From Gymnothorax reevesii (lineage: Eukaryota > Chordata > Actinopteri > Anguilliformes > Muraenidae): DNA of 64,000 bases. Below, one piece after another: positions 23,023-34,466 of the stretch. The notes beneath the pieces are model-generated. The model had not been told where the DNA came from. It saw only the letters and a list, made by a program, of their open reading frames with translations, and did no database searches. The stretch covers positions 115,619,166-115,683,165 of the forward strand of contig CM056576.1 in NCBI GenBank assembly GCA_029721435.1, in the 5' to 3' direction. How positions within the stretch are numbered: position 1 is the stretch's first letter; every line of letters begins with the position of its first letter. The translations under genes were made by a program, and so were the position numbers.

Positions 23023-23930
23023 TTTTGATTACTTGTTAAGTTTGGGCTTTCTTATAAACAACACCATAAAAGAATCAGACTAGAAGACAATCCCATACGA
23101 AAGTAACATCTACATCTTGTGGCCACCTGAAGGCACTACACTCTTCTGAGAAAGATATAATTGAGCTTTTTCAACATGTAATGTTCCTCAGTGCATGGTG
23201 AATTACAAAATTAAGTGATCGGGAAGGCTAATGAAAGTACAATAAATAAGAACCACATAACCATGTATTATTATTGCGTTAAACACCAATAATTTATTTT
23301 TGTAATTTAGTGATGTCTGATATTAGTGATTTGGTATAATTTTTATTCATTAGGATGAATCTGAAAATATAGACACATGAAATTATGGAGATGGGAGCCT
23401 CAACACACAATGGAAAATGTTTACTTACTGTTATCCTCACAGTAAACATTCTGCATGCAAAGAGAATTCACCCAGATCATATCTTCGCGTGCATAAACTG
23501 CATTCTTAAAAATAAATAAATAATAAAGTAAATAAATAAATAAACAGACCCACTAATCATGTCAAACAGATGCTTAAAGAAACAATTTATTTTGAATTGC
23601 TATGTATTTCCACGATTACAATAAGACATTGCTATCATTAGCACTCCTTGTGGACTTGGAGAACTAGCAAATTCCTCATAAGGTGGATGAGATTTCGACT
23701 ATCAAATATTGCGCGCAGTAGAGTGACAGTGCATCTTTTCTTAAACTAATGCAGTACGATAATGTCAATTATCGGTGCTTGATGGATGAAATGGGATTGT
23801 TAGCATTCACCCTGGTATGCATCCTTTCTACTATTGTTGTTATTATTATTATTATTACTATTATAGCCCCATGCTATTATGTAACTTATGCAAATGAAAT
23901 TGAGTATTTTTTATTTCCCATTATGCTTTA
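23023..23930. other. Spacer between the Helitron-like element and V4
   Basis: AT-rich; no gene recognised. Part of it (about 23130-23480) resembles the flank near 31.9-32.3 kb ('acatcttgtggccacctg'). Confidence 0.4.
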
Positions 23931-23968
23931 GGTTTTTGTACAGAGTTTATGGGTTTCCTGTCACTGTG
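23931..23968 (-). other. 23-type RSS of V4
   Basis: Heptamer CACAGTG 23962-23968, 22-bp spacer, nonamer ACAAAAACC 23931-23939. Confidence 0.93.
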
Positions 23969-24493
23969 GGCCTCAGGGCACAATAGTACAGAGCAGAGTC
24001 TGTCACTTCAGCAGATGAGATCTCCAGATGCACTTGGTTATTTGATTTTTCATGTATTACTGTAAACCCAGCAGTCTCTTCTCTCTCTTTACTCCTGAAA
24101 ATGAGGATGAGGAATTCAGGTCTAGAGCTGGGATACTGGCGATACCACTGCAGTGTGTCTCCAATGTTTGAAGAAGTGTAGCTGCATGACATTCTGATAC
24201 TGCTTCCCTCTGAATTAAACACTGCTTTATCTACTGATGTGATTCCATCCTGGAAACTGTCTTCTATGGAAAAAAAATTGCAAGAAATATTATCAATGAA
24301 AGCAATGACTTCCTCACAATGATTAGGAAAAAAAAAATAATTCTTTGTCAGCACATATTAATTATTAAAATGATTAATATGATTATTAATGATTAAGTAT
24401 TCAAACTTCTTCATTATACTAGATACACAGCATGTATACAGAACTCCACTTACCAATAATTGCTAAAAACAGAAACCATAAACAGTGCAACAT
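23969..24493 (-). CDS. TCR alpha/delta V segment V4
   Basis: Leader 24493-24454 (40 nt, MLHCLWFLFLAII, gtaagt donor). V exon 24263-23969 (295 nt) follows a ccatag acceptor and reads EDSFQDGITSVDKAVFNSEG. Both Cys (IRMSCSYT, DSALYYCAL) and the framework-2 Trp (LQWYRQ) are intact, as is the RSS. It is the healthy paralog of V2. CCCCTCC lies 117 bp upstream of the ATG (24610-24616). Likely functional TRAV-type gene. Confidence 0.93.
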
Positions 24494-25032
24494 CCTGATT
24501 CTTGTTGAGAAGAAACACTGACAATAGTCACGGCAAAACAGAATAAACCCTTGACATCGTTCTCCATAAAGCTTTAACAGGAAACTTAACCCACACATCT
24601 TGCTGTTGGCCCCTCCTTCAGGAAAGAAAGTAAACTAATATCATCTTCTTTTAAAAATGACTTTTAAAACCGAGCTGTTGTTTTGAATTTTGTTAGCTCA
24701 GATTCTAAACTTTCGTAAAATCAGCACATGCCAGATTTTCATACTGGATCCTGCAACTTTTTTGGGCTTAAATTTAAGGAACTAAAATAATTAATAATAT
24801 AATTTTGAAGCTGTGGTTGTGAGTCATACCGGGAATAATCTAATAAAATACTGATAATCAGAAAACAGTAATTTTGAAACTTATTCCAAGAAAATTCAGT
24901 GATGAAAATATAGAGACAGCTTGCTGTACCTAACCTAAGAGCTTGAAGAAATGAGACTTAAGGACAGAGCTCTTCCTGGCAGAATTTTCTGGATCGAGAC
25001 CCTGTGATGCATTATTCCAAGTACATGTTCAG

Positions 25033-25150
25033 GGATGCGTTTCCCAAAATCACAGATACTAACTTACATAGTTGGACCCATTGACTGTGAATGGACGAAC
25101 TATGTAAGATGCTTACTCAGTTAGCAACTACGCTTTTGGGAAACGCACCC
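25033..25150. mobile_element. Short MITE, TIR GG(G/A)TGCGTTTCCC
   Basis: Starts GGATGCGTTTCCC and ends GGGAAACGCACCC. CAG flanks both sides (25030-25032 and 25151-25153), a possible 3-bp duplication. The V2 flank reads through the empty site near 12735. Confidence 0.75.
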
Positions 25151-25153
25151 CAG

Positions 25154-26040
25154 AGCAGTGATTAAGGATTGCAGCTCTCCAGCTGCATAATTTGCAATTT
25201 ATGGTGTAGTCTATTAGTACAATGAGTCCTTTCTAAATTTCTCACAAATAATCTAAGGGGCTAGAAGTGGAAAAAGATAAATGAATTGAAAACAAATTAA
25301 AAAAAAAAAAAAACTATTGACTTTAAAAACTAGCCACTGTCAGCAGGGGTGAGTACCTACCAACTGTGGTCATAGGAGGGACATACCAATAACAGGTGAC
25401 AGGGTGTAGGATGCCCAAAGGTCATTGGAACGCGAGGGCGATCTGATCTCATCAGACTGATGAGCTACTGTGACACAAGTTGCAGAAAACTTTAATGATG
25501 CGTATGTTTCGAATGTGTGTTTCAGAACACACTATGCATCGCACCCTGCTGTGTATAGTGTTTTGTAGCTGCAGAACAGTCGGAGTGCCCATTCTAACCC
25601 TGTCCACTGCTGAAAGCGCCCACAATTGGCACAGGAGCTTTGAAGCTGGATTTTTAGCAATTGAAGAAGGTCACCTGGTCAAATAAGTCTCATTTTCTTT
25701 TTCATCTTGTGCTTCGTCTCGGTACCTGTGCGCCATTCACCTGGGGAGTAGCTGGCACCAGGGTGCACCATGGGAAAAAGACAAGCAGGTGGGAGGAGTG
25801 TGATGCTCTGGGAAAAGTACCGCTGGGAGACCCTAGATCCAGGAATTCAAGTGGACGTCAGTTTGACGGAGCTGTTTTGGCAGCACGAGAGGTACCTATA
25901 CAATATTTGGCCTGTGGTGTTAATTATGCAGCTGGCCAGTCTATTCCAATTCATAATGATTTCTAAACATATAAATATTGAGGAAAAATATACTGTTGTT
26001 TGTATTACTTTGCTCCCTTGTTTTGGGTAGTATTGGGGGA
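25154..26040. other. Intergenic, no gene recognised
   Basis: A segment around 25340-25930 has short open frames and a somewhat higher GC content, for example 'gcagcacgagaggtacctatac'. It could be an old transposon piece, but I cannot name it. Confidence 0.35.
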
Positions 26041-26047
26041 TTCCAGT

Positions 26048-26223
26048 CACTGGGCTGCAGAGAACAGTAATACAGTGCAATGCCGCAAAGAGCAGCTCCA
26101 GGTTCACATGCTTATTGTCTCAGTCACATGTCACAGTGACCCCTTCACTGCTTTATTCCTCACTAGCTAAATAGATGAGGATGAGAAATTCTGGTTCAGA
26201 TCCAGGATTCTGCCAATACCGCT
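26048..26223 (-). pseudogene. TCR V relic (3' half of a V exon)
   Basis: Minus-strand reading gives YWQNPGSEPEFLILI, then stops, then DNKHVNLELLFAA, with a frameshift before a YYC-like end. The heptamer is degraded (CCCAGTG at 26048-26054). The relic is cut off at 26224 where a repeat begins, so the 5' half of the V exon is missing. Confidence 0.68.
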
Positions 26224-26560
26224 TGTTGTGATTCCGATCTGTCTGCCATTATGTCTTGTTTGGATTTTGACATTTTCCTGCCTGACCATGTCTTGAATTA
26301 TGTATTGTGATTTGGATACCTGATAATGTTCATGTTTTGTCTAGTTTAGTTTTGCCATGTTTTGTATTTTGCCATATTCCATTCCTGCGGTTATATTCCG
26401 GTCCATGTTTTTGTTTTTGCCATGCATTGCACTTTGTCTCCCCCTGTCTGGTCTTCTGTCATGTGTTTGCTCACAGCCCCAGTACTGCGTGCCACACCGA
26501 TTCAATGGTTTCTGGATTTCATAATTTCCTTCCCTTCCCAAATTTCTTGAATTAACTTTG
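26224..26560 (+). mobile_element. LTR-like repeat that truncates the V relic
   Basis: Starts TGTTGTGATTCCGATCTG. Its body ('ccatgtttttgtttttgcc', 'gctcacagccccagt') matches the minus-strand repeat at 6581-7089 and partly the solo LTR at 9951. The 3' boundary is unclear. Confidence 0.45.
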
Positions 26561-27296
26561 TCATTTAAATTAACACAGGGGCTCTGATATACCCACATTA
26601 AAAAGATGGACACATAACATAACTGACTTTGCGTACTTTTGTTTAGGTTCTCACCATCATTTTGTAAACGTTAAGCATTTTATTAATTGAATTATCTTTT
26701 ATATATTAGAAAGGGTTTTTGGCATTTTTGCTTTCTGCATGCAGGGTGTTCGCCAAGGCAACATCAGCCATATTTCAAATTTTATACTTGTTTACATGCA
26801 ATGCCAGTATATAGCCTACTGGATACCACATGCTACTCTATATATTATTAGCAATACAGCGTATTAGCCAGCATATAAGAATATCTATTTCCTGTACCAC
26901 AGCCACTTGACCACTTAGGCTGGCAGCTAATTGCACTTATTTTTAATGGAAGCTACAAGAGCAGACTCGGCCCACCTTCTTCCTTACTTCCAATACGACT
27001 ATGCAACCTGTAGAATTCATCTTTGTAAGAGCTTTAGAGAATTGTAAACCCAGTGATGTTGTTTGTTGTGTGTTAACCTTTGTAAGAGCTTGTTAAACTT
27101 ATGAACTCGACAATGTACTCCATTGTGTGTTTAGTGTACCCTCGCAAGAGTTTGTAAAAATTGTAAATTTGAAAACAGTCCTAGAAACAGGGTAGGGGAG
27201 ATCTGCCTTTTTTTGATACATCTTCTCTCCTGTTTTCATACAAAGTAGTAGAGTATGCATGTAAGTGCGTTGTTTTCTTTTTTCACTCTCCAAGAT
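26561..27296. other. Intergenic, no gene
   Basis: AT-rich. A loose repeat of about 60 bp containing 'tttgtaagagctt' occupies 27022-27180. Confidence 0.4.
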
Positions 27297-27301
27297 GTTC
27301 G

Positions 27302-27626
27302 TGTCATGGTTTTGCCCCCGCTGGCAGAAGGCATGAAGCCGGCGGGCATTGGGACCAAGTGCCCAAACACCAGAAAAAGGGACCTACGCGCACAGGCTGA
27401 GTAAAAATAGAAAGATTTACTTAAAACAAAACCAGGGGAGCAGCGGCTACAGACAGGACTCCATCACACACAGAATAGAAACCAGAATGCAGCTGCACTG
27501 CTAAACTGGCAGTGCAGCTCTTTTGTACTCTCAATAGCACCTCCACCTCAATGAGCAGCAGCTGTGGCTCGTTGAGGTGGATGTGCAAGCAGGAGGGGGG
27601 AGGGCCTGCAGGGCAGGACCATCACA
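27302..27626 (-). repeat. 3' LTR of the small LTR element
   Basis: 325 bp, about 13 bp longer than its partner near the inner end; the TATA region reads TTTGTAC on the plus strand instead of TTTATAC. Confidence 0.8.
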
Positions 27627-28055
27627 GGACACTCCCCCCAAGGCACGCCTTATAGCGTGCCTGGAGCCACCTCTCAGGACACATGGGGGCGCCATACTCC
27701 TGCGGAACACACTGGGGCGCCCAACCTCCGGAACACATGCCCCATTCCGGACACACAACCTCCTCCGGACACACGCCTCCTTCGGGATACACGGCCAACT
27801 CGTCGGGAACACACTGGGGCGCCCTTCTACCGGACACACTCCCCGCACTGGACACACGCCCCACACCAGAACAAACCTCCGGGCAACTGGGCGAACAAAC
27901 CTCCGGGCAACTGGGCGAACACACCTCCGGGCTACTGGGCGCCAACCCAGAACTGCTCCCCCCGGCTGGAGCATGGACAATAAAAAATAAAAAAAAACTA
28001 CTGCCGCTGCTCCCCTCACTCAGCCTGGCTGGGTCCCATGCTGGCAACAGTATTC

Positions 28056-28367
28056 TGTCATGGTTTTGCCCCCGCTGGCAGAAGGCATGAAGCTGGCGGG
28101 CACTGGGACCACGTACCCAAACACCAGAAAAAGGGACCCACACGCACAGGCTGAGTAAAAATATAAATAAAGGTTTAATTAAAACAAAACCAGGGGAGCA
28201 GCGGCTACAGACAGGACTCCATCACACACAGAACAGAAACCGGATTGCAGCTGCATTGCCTTACTGGCAGTGCAGCTCTTTTATACTCTCAATAGCATCA
28301 CCTCAACGAGCAGCAGCTGTGGCTTGTTGAGGTGGAGGTGCAAACAGGAGGGGGGAGGGCCATCACA
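28056..28367 (-). repeat. 5' LTR of the small LTR element
   Basis: 312 bp. Carries the intact TATAAAA promoter motif (28279-28285, minus strand). Confidence 0.8.
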
Positions 28368-28867
28368 GTTCGCTTTATAATTTAAGAAAATAAATTTGAA
28401 ATTGCCAACTGCAGATTCGCTTGTCTGGTTTTCCTTACCAGTATGAAAGTAGAGGGTTGATTTTAGGCTGCGCTCCTGTTTTCCCCAAGGCCGGGCCTAA
28501 CTCCAGCGAGTCATCATGATCACATGGGTATCAGTGGAACCTATATATCAATACGCTAACAGCATTGCTACATTATTACTATTCAGTTTATTCAGCTATA
28601 ACAGAGATGCTATACATGTTAGAATGCCCCCCCCGCCCCCCAAAAAAAAAACTCATGACCGTCTAACCTGACTTGCTTCAATACTGAAAATTCTGACATG
28701 ACATGACCTGACATATACATGTTATGTTTATTATATTACACATAGTATATTACTATATAGTATAGCATATTACGCTCGAAACAATAAACACAACTTGTCG
28801 TTCAAAGAAAAGGCAAAAGAAAAAAAATACTGCTTGAGTGAATTTGTGTTCTGTGATTGCATGTCTT

Positions 28868-29447
28868 CAGTGGCGTAGCCAGCGGAGGGGCCAAGACACG
28901 TCCCTTTATGACTGCAATTAGTAGTTCTCAATCATTTTCCTTTATTGATGCGTTTTCCAATGATCGGCACTGGGAACCGAAGACACGGTTTCTCTCCATA
29001 TGTGATCTAACAGCGATTAAATCATGGGCTAAATTCATTACAGTTGCCGATCAAGAACAGAGAATTGGGTTGCACAAAACTTTGGTTTAAAACAATTATT
29101 AGTCCTGACCTTTTCTCAGTCATTTTCATAATTAACAAAAGGTTCAGGTGCTGCTTGTTCTCCACGATTAGGTAAGACAACAATCAATGTCGTCTTACCT
29201 AATTGGGGTAACACGCAGCACGTGTTAACTGTGGAGTGCTCTCGGCCCAATTCTCTGTTCTTGTTCCACAGCAGTACTGAATTTAGCCCATGATTTAATC
29301 GCAGTGAAATCACATATGGAGAGAAACCGTGTCTTCGGTTGCCAATTACGATCATTGGAAAACGCGTCAATAAGGGAAAATGATTGAGAACTACTAATTG
29401 CAGTCAAAAAAGGACGTGTCTTGGCCCCCCCGCTGGCTACGCCACTG
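28868..29447. mobile_element. hAT-type foldback MITE (TSD CATGTCTT)
   Basis: Begins CAGTGGCGTAGCCAGCGG and ends with its inverse CCGCTGGCTACGCCACTG. The arms pair for about 200 bp (28868-29075 with 29240-29447). A perfect 8-bp duplication CATGTCTT (28860-28867, 29448-29455) and CAGTGGCG ends fit the hAT superfamily. A second small inverted repeat (ttaggtaagac/gtcttacctaa) sits in the centre. Open frames on both strands are mirror images caused by the palindrome. Confidence 0.88.
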
Positions 29448-29769
29448 CATGTCTTACATGCTGATGCAGTACATTCATGGAATAATAGCATCGGTTCACA
29501 TATACAGTATTTGCTATTTATTATTTTTGCTACAAATGTACACGACTGTGTTGACAGATGCAAAATAATCTAATGTTTAAGCCAAAATAAGTTGGCATTT
29601 TCGTGAATGACTGTACAGTGGGCTTATCAAGTGAACACTTCTCAGGAGTTCCACAAAATAATGTTATAAATTTGTGAAGAAAAATTCACTTGCATGGAAA
29701 TGGAGGAATATTTTTAATTCCAAGCAAATGTTTTGTGTTCTAAAATGATTGATTTCTTGTTTGAAGTGA

Positions 29770-30060
29770 ATGTTCCCATATACCAATATCGGCCTGGCCC
29801 ACATAATGCACTTTACATTGCCCAGTTCTGGCCCACATACAGCAAGAACAATAGGCCTTTAGTAGCCCAGATCTGATTTGCTGGAGCTGGCCCACATATG
29901 GGCCCAAATGTGGCATGCCATCACATAAATGGCGCTATCATTGCTAGACCTGGCCCACATCCAGTCAACTTACCACTTGCCATGCTAGCAGTTGCACAGT
30001 AGTGCCAGCTTGAAGCCAGATCTGGGCCAGACCCGACTGCTATGTGGGTTACTCTACAGT
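29770..30060. repeat. GGCCCACAT-rich dispersed repeat
   Basis: Multiple 'tggcccacat' units with 'gatctgggccag' near the end, a style of low-complexity repeat common in fish. Confidence 0.45.
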
Positions 30061-30660
30061 TGTGTAAGTTACATTAGGTCTAGCACAGCTTGCTTTCAAA
30101 ATCCATTTCTGGAATTGAAAAAAAAAACTTTGTTATAATACAAGTATAACAAAATTAAAAATTAGTACAAAGGCCTGAGCAATTGTTCCTTTGACAAGAA
30201 TGGGGATGGCATTTAGATCGCTTGGATGACAGATGTTCACAACCGTCAGTGTAACATGCCGGATAGGTTTAGAACACAGACTGAAAATATGTCTTTGCGT
30301 CAAAGCAATTATGTAGCCTATTTTAAACTCTGTCAATATATGCAAATGTAGGCTACAGTACACATTATGCAAGTAAGTATCAGAGACATTCCTCAGATTG
30401 CCGTCCATAACCTTAATCTAATAAGACTCCCATTGGTAACATTTAATTAACATGGAAAACACTCATTTAAATTTAACTACACCCTCAATGGTCATCTATT
30501 TGCTCAGTTGCATGCAGCACTGGAGGAAAAATATGAATCAGTCCTTGCGGGTGGAGGATGAATTGGAGAAGCAATCAGTCCATGTGCATATCATCAGACA
30601 TAGTGCATGCAGAAAATCAGGCCCAACTTGTAATGAATATTACACTGGGCTTAGTAGAGG
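30061..30660. other. Intergenic, no gene recognised
   Basis: AT-rich. The last 60 bases lead into the 3' flank of a dead V. Confidence 0.4.
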
Positions 30661-30661
30661 A

Positions 30662-31195
30662 GAGAGGTTTTGGTATGAGGTGAGAAACAGACTTAGTGTG
30701 GGGCTCAGAGCACAGTAGTATGTGATGGAGTCAGACAGCACAGCTGTTGTTATCTTCAGATTAAAGATCTTGTTAGATTTGTCCTGATGTGCTTTGAGTC
30801 CTTCCTTATAACTATTTCTACGGACATTATAATTACTGAGTTCTGAAGACATGTTCTCTCGTTGGATGCACCAGTTGAGACCAGGAATGTTATAGCTGGT
30901 GTCATTCTGACACTCTAATGATGCCTGCTCATTTTCAATCAGTGGTAATGACTAGTCATCGTGAGTCATACCTAAGAAACATGGAAACTCAGGTTGACTT
31001 CTTGTGTTATATTCATATGACAGACATCTAATAGCTTTGAAGTTATTATTCCTTAGTTTAAAAAATAATAATAAAAAAATAATAATTTACACTTCAATAG
31101 AAAAAATGTGCTGAGATGAATCAGATCTGAACAGAGGACAGAATTAAATATACACCAGCATAACAAAGTAAAATCCCACAAAGTAACAGAAGCAT
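30662..31195 (-). pseudogene. Divergent-class V pseudogene (copy C, 'V5')
   Basis: The best-preserved member. The leader 31195-31156 is intact (MLLLLCGILLCYA, 40 nt, gtgtat donor). The V exon starts near 30971 after cttag and has an in-frame TAG early in framework 1. It then runs open: IENEQASLECQNDTS, LNWCIQRENMSSELSNYN, and finally DSITYYCALSP. The heptamer is degenerate (CACACTA). An 18-nt deletion in framework 1 compared with the 62-kb copy accompanies the stop. Confidence 0.75.
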
Positions 31196-31579
31196 TTGTG
31201 TTAGTGGTCTGAGTGTAAAACCCTCACTAACAGTCCTCTCTCTCAGTCAGGTAAGAGCACATTGTTGAGGAGGTTTTATTATGTAGCTCCTGTAGTATCC
31301 GCCTTATGAAAATCTACATAAGATTTTGTAACTGAAAGTATTACCCAATCTCCTCTCAGCTCATTTATGCCTTTCTCCTGACCATTTTAATGGCCAGGTA
31401 AATAAAACACGACTCTCCCATCCTCCCCTTATACAACGTACATCATGCATCGATTTTACATGATTATAGCAAAATGAATGAGATCAAACGTGAAATGAAT
31501 GAGAAATTAATTTGAACATGATCCCAGTCTTAGGCAACACTCCAGAAATGAGATCAATATGATGATTTTATGAAATAAT

Positions 31580-31775
31580 TGATCCTGGGTCAAAATGACC
31601 CAAACCACACCAACATGTGTACGGTACAGAAAATATTTTTTTCAAAGTAGAAATATGTTTAACCCATGAAGTTAAGAAAAAAATCTATCTGAAAAAAATA
31701 TGTTTACTATGTTTTTAGAGACATTGAACACTGGGTCGAGTCAAATTGACCCAGAACATAATAGCAGGGTTAAGT
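31580..31775. mobile_element. MITE-like repeat with GGGTCAAAATGACCC ends
   Basis: Inverted segments CTGGGTCAAAATGACCC (31585 on) and TGGGTC..TTGACCCAG (31732 on). The matching stretch near 62370 lacks it. Confidence 0.5.
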
Positions 31776-32072
31776 ATTTTTCCCAGTGCCCTCTAAGGTG
31801 GTATTAATTGTGAGATAACTCTCTTCATGGTATCTCTGATACACTGCCCGTTTAACTCATACTGTCTTTACGACTTATAATAAAGCTGAAGGTGTCCATG
31901 TGCACAGCATCAGACCAAAGCCTGCTCCAGAAAACTGCAAAGTGGAGCAATGTCTACATCTTGTGGCCAGCTGGAGGCACTGCAGTAGAGTACTGTACTG
32001 TAATAGAATAAAATACTTTTTTAGCACTCTTCAATGTCTGGTTGATGGTAAGAGCGTCAAACACCATTCTTT

Positions 32073-32221
32073 TTAAGGGAAACTCCACCCAAAACATGGA
32101 TTTGGCTCATTCCCGTCAATGACCAGCCACACCATTCCCATCAAAAGTTGTTTTTTTTTTTGTTGAGAAAATAAACCCCTTGAGAGTTTCAAACTGGGCT
32201 TTGAGTGGAGTGCCCCTTTCA
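32073..32221. mobile_element. MITE, TIR AAGGGGMACTCCACCCAAA (copy 1)
   Basis: Starts AAGGGAAACTCCACCCAAA and ends in the near-inverse TTTGAGTGGAGTGCCCCTTTC. A second copy at 62683-62814 sits in the same relative place, so it predates the block duplication. Confidence 0.65.
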
Positions 32222-32731
32222 GTTCTAATTGCTTATTTTGGTAGCGCAGTGATTCTTATGTTGAGAGAGACTTCCTTTAATTTTTTTCTGGATGAAATCA
32301 CCTTTCAGGATATTTAAAAACACTGATACATGAAATAATGAAGATGGGTGCTTCCCACCCTGAACACCTTCGACTCACGCAACAACACGCCCTCGTTTCT
32401 TTTACATTACACAGTCGCGCCACCAAATATACTCTGATTGTATCGAGAGAGGATTACTTAGCATGCTGTTTACTCGTCCATGATGGTAATGGTGTGGCTG
32501 GTATATGAATACCTGATCACTGGCCTCCTAGATGAATGTTATAACAGACAGCAACTTGGTGGCCTAAATGGCTGCTTATAGAAAACTGTAATTTCTTCAT
32601 CACTGATGGAGACCATGAGGATGGTGATCTTAATGATGCTGATTAGTATAGGCCCAGGTTGCAATATAACCAGCATAAAAATAAAAGGTTAAAATTATTT
32701 TTCCATTCCCATCATAGTTCATCTCTTACCA

Positions 32732-32769
32732 GGTTTTTGTACAGAGTTTATGGGTTTCCTGTCACTGTG
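32732..32769 (-). other. 23-type RSS of V6
   Basis: Heptamer CACAGTG 32763-32769, 22-bp spacer, nonamer ACAAAAACC 32732-32740. Confidence 0.93.
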
Positions 32770-33453
32770 GGCTGCAGGGCACAGTAGTACAGAGCGGAGT
32801 CTGTCACTTCAGCAGAGGAGAGCTCCAGATGCACAAGGTTATTTGCTTCATCGTGCTTAACTGTAACTTTATCTTTCTCTTCCTTCGCCTTACTTCTTAA
32901 GATGAGAATAATGAATTCAGGTTTTGAACTGGTGTATTGGCGATACCATTGAAAAACGTCTTGTGTGTTAAAACCAGTGTAGTTACATGACAGTGTGACA
33001 ATGTTGCCGTCAAAAGCTTGTACTTCACTACCAATCGATGTAATTCCATACTGAAAGCTTCCACCTGCAAAAGAGAAGATGAATCAATTTGATGTGTCAT
33101 GTGTTTAAAAATTATTCCACTTGTCCAAGGTGAGAATGAAATGGTTTAGTCTTTGATTTAAATTCAGCTTTTTTACCCACTAGTTATGGATTATGCAAGA
33201 AATATTTATGCATATTAAAGTTATAATCTCATTGTGTGACCATATTAGATTTGTTGCTGTGTTATACTTCAATTTTAATTGTATAAAGTATGTGCTTCAT
33301 GATGTTAGTTTCTGTCTGGCCACAGAATTATGAAAATAAAAATATTTCCATATTTTTTTTAAAAACTTGACTGAAACTGCTCTAAAAAAGAAATAACTGC
33401 AAAATGCACTCACCCACAAACATGGCTGTCAGAAATAATAAGTGCCGTATCAT
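32770..33453 (-). CDS. TCR alpha/delta V segment V6
   Basis: The V exon 33064-32770 (295 nt) is open throughout. After a ttttgcag acceptor it reads SFQYGITSIGSEVQAFDG, then IVTLSCNYTG, the Trp in VFQWYRQ, EFIILILRSK and finally DSALYYCAL. It contains no useful start codon, so a simple ATG search misses it. The leader (33453-33414, MIRHLLFLTAMFV, gtgagt donor) supplies the start. The RSS is intact, and TCCTCCC lies 88 bp upstream of the ATG (33541-33547). Paralog of V10, with TLSCNYTG..DVFQW shared. Likely functional. Confidence 0.92.
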
Positions 33454-33799
33454 GATAGGTTTGACCAATGTGATTTAACCTTATGCACATCAAGAACAGA
33501 ATAAATCCTCAACTCTGAAAGCAAATACTTAAAAAGCAACTCCTCCCACTTACTGACAAGTCAGCCAATCCACCAAACACAAGACACATTGGAGGACAAA
33601 AAACCGTTCCACAAAAGCTTCCCCTCACCCCGTTTTCTTCATGTCAATATTGTTTTCTCTTAATATACAATTTCAATGTCTTACTCAAGTGTCCTTTGTC
33701 AAAATTTTCCCACAAACACAATTCACTAAATTCCTAAAAGTTTTGCATGGCAGTTAAATATGATGAAAAATGTTGCAGCCCCATATTGGCATTTATTAT

Positions 33800-34466
33800 T
33801 ATAATTAATTATTTATTTCAGGCACTAACTGGCCCATAAATAAACATACAAAACAACAAAATAAATATATACATATAGGAATTAAAAAACAGCATTTTAT
33901 AAACATAGATGTTTCCAGAGGTTTTTGAAATAAGTACTAAGATAAAATGAATCTGACTTAAGCACAGACTGTATAATAGTATTTTTTGAGTGAAAAAGCC
34001 TATCGACAAATGAATAACACTGTTTACGCCATCTCGCGTAGAAAACATCTGTCATGTGGAATACAAACATTACACTGGCACTGCAAGTTCTACGCAAATT
34101 CATAATTAAACGAAAGCAATTATTATCGGCAATACGACACATGGATAAAACACTTGTACTTGCTAAATTCCATAACTGTGCACCAAATATTTGGGAACAG
34201 TGTGATATAAACAATGTCTTCTTAGCAGAGAGTGAACAGAAGACAAATGTGCATATTAAGGTATTGACACGGCCATACGGACCTCTCAGCTGGGCGCATG
34301 AATACACTCGTCATCACAAAATCTAGGATTAACATGAATGCCCAGATACACAAAGGAAGTAACTAATTTCAAGCATTTTCCAAACAGTTTAACAGATGGG
34401 AGAGGTTGCTGAAGTGGCAGACCTGCACTTGGAAAGTACATGCGACATGTTTTGTCGACATTATAA
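33800..34466 (-). pseudogene. LINE reverse-transcriptase C-terminal relic
   Basis: From 34466 downward it encodes VDKTCRMYFPS then KLVTSFVYLGIHVN, the thumb/connection style of non-LTR reverse transcriptases. After a frameshift follows QLWNLASTSVLSMCRIADNN. It is interrupted at its 5' side by the Tc1-type element at 34467. At least one frameshift; no upstream RT core. Confidence 0.65.

Larger units (their letters stand above)
27302..28367 (-). mobile_element. Small non-autonomous LTR retrotransposon (TSD GTTCG)
   Basis: Two direct repeats (27302-27626 and 28056-28367) begin TGTCATGG and end CCATCACA on the plus strand. The whole is flanked by GTTCG (27297-27301 and 28368-28372). Orientation is minus: within the 28-kb LTR the minus strand has TATAAAA (28285-28279) and a downstream ATTAAA/AATAAA region, and a purine-rich GGGGGGAGTG stretch precedes the 27-kb LTR. 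The 0.43-kb interior is GC-rich with short tandem units and encodes no gag or pol. No clear primer-binding site was found. Confidence 0.85.

Noticed and set aside
23889..23896. Octamer ATGCAAAT near V4
   Set aside because: It lies 3' of the V4 RSS on the plus strand, not in a V promoter, and is not shared with V2 or other V genes; likely chance in AT-rich DNA.
27531..28143. Several overlapping GC-rich open frames of 108-173 codons on both strands
   Set aside because: They lie inside the small LTR element and are produced by its short tandem units; no domain is recognisable.
28857..29563. Similar open frames on opposite strands
   Set aside because: Mirror images caused by the foldback arms of the hAT-type element.
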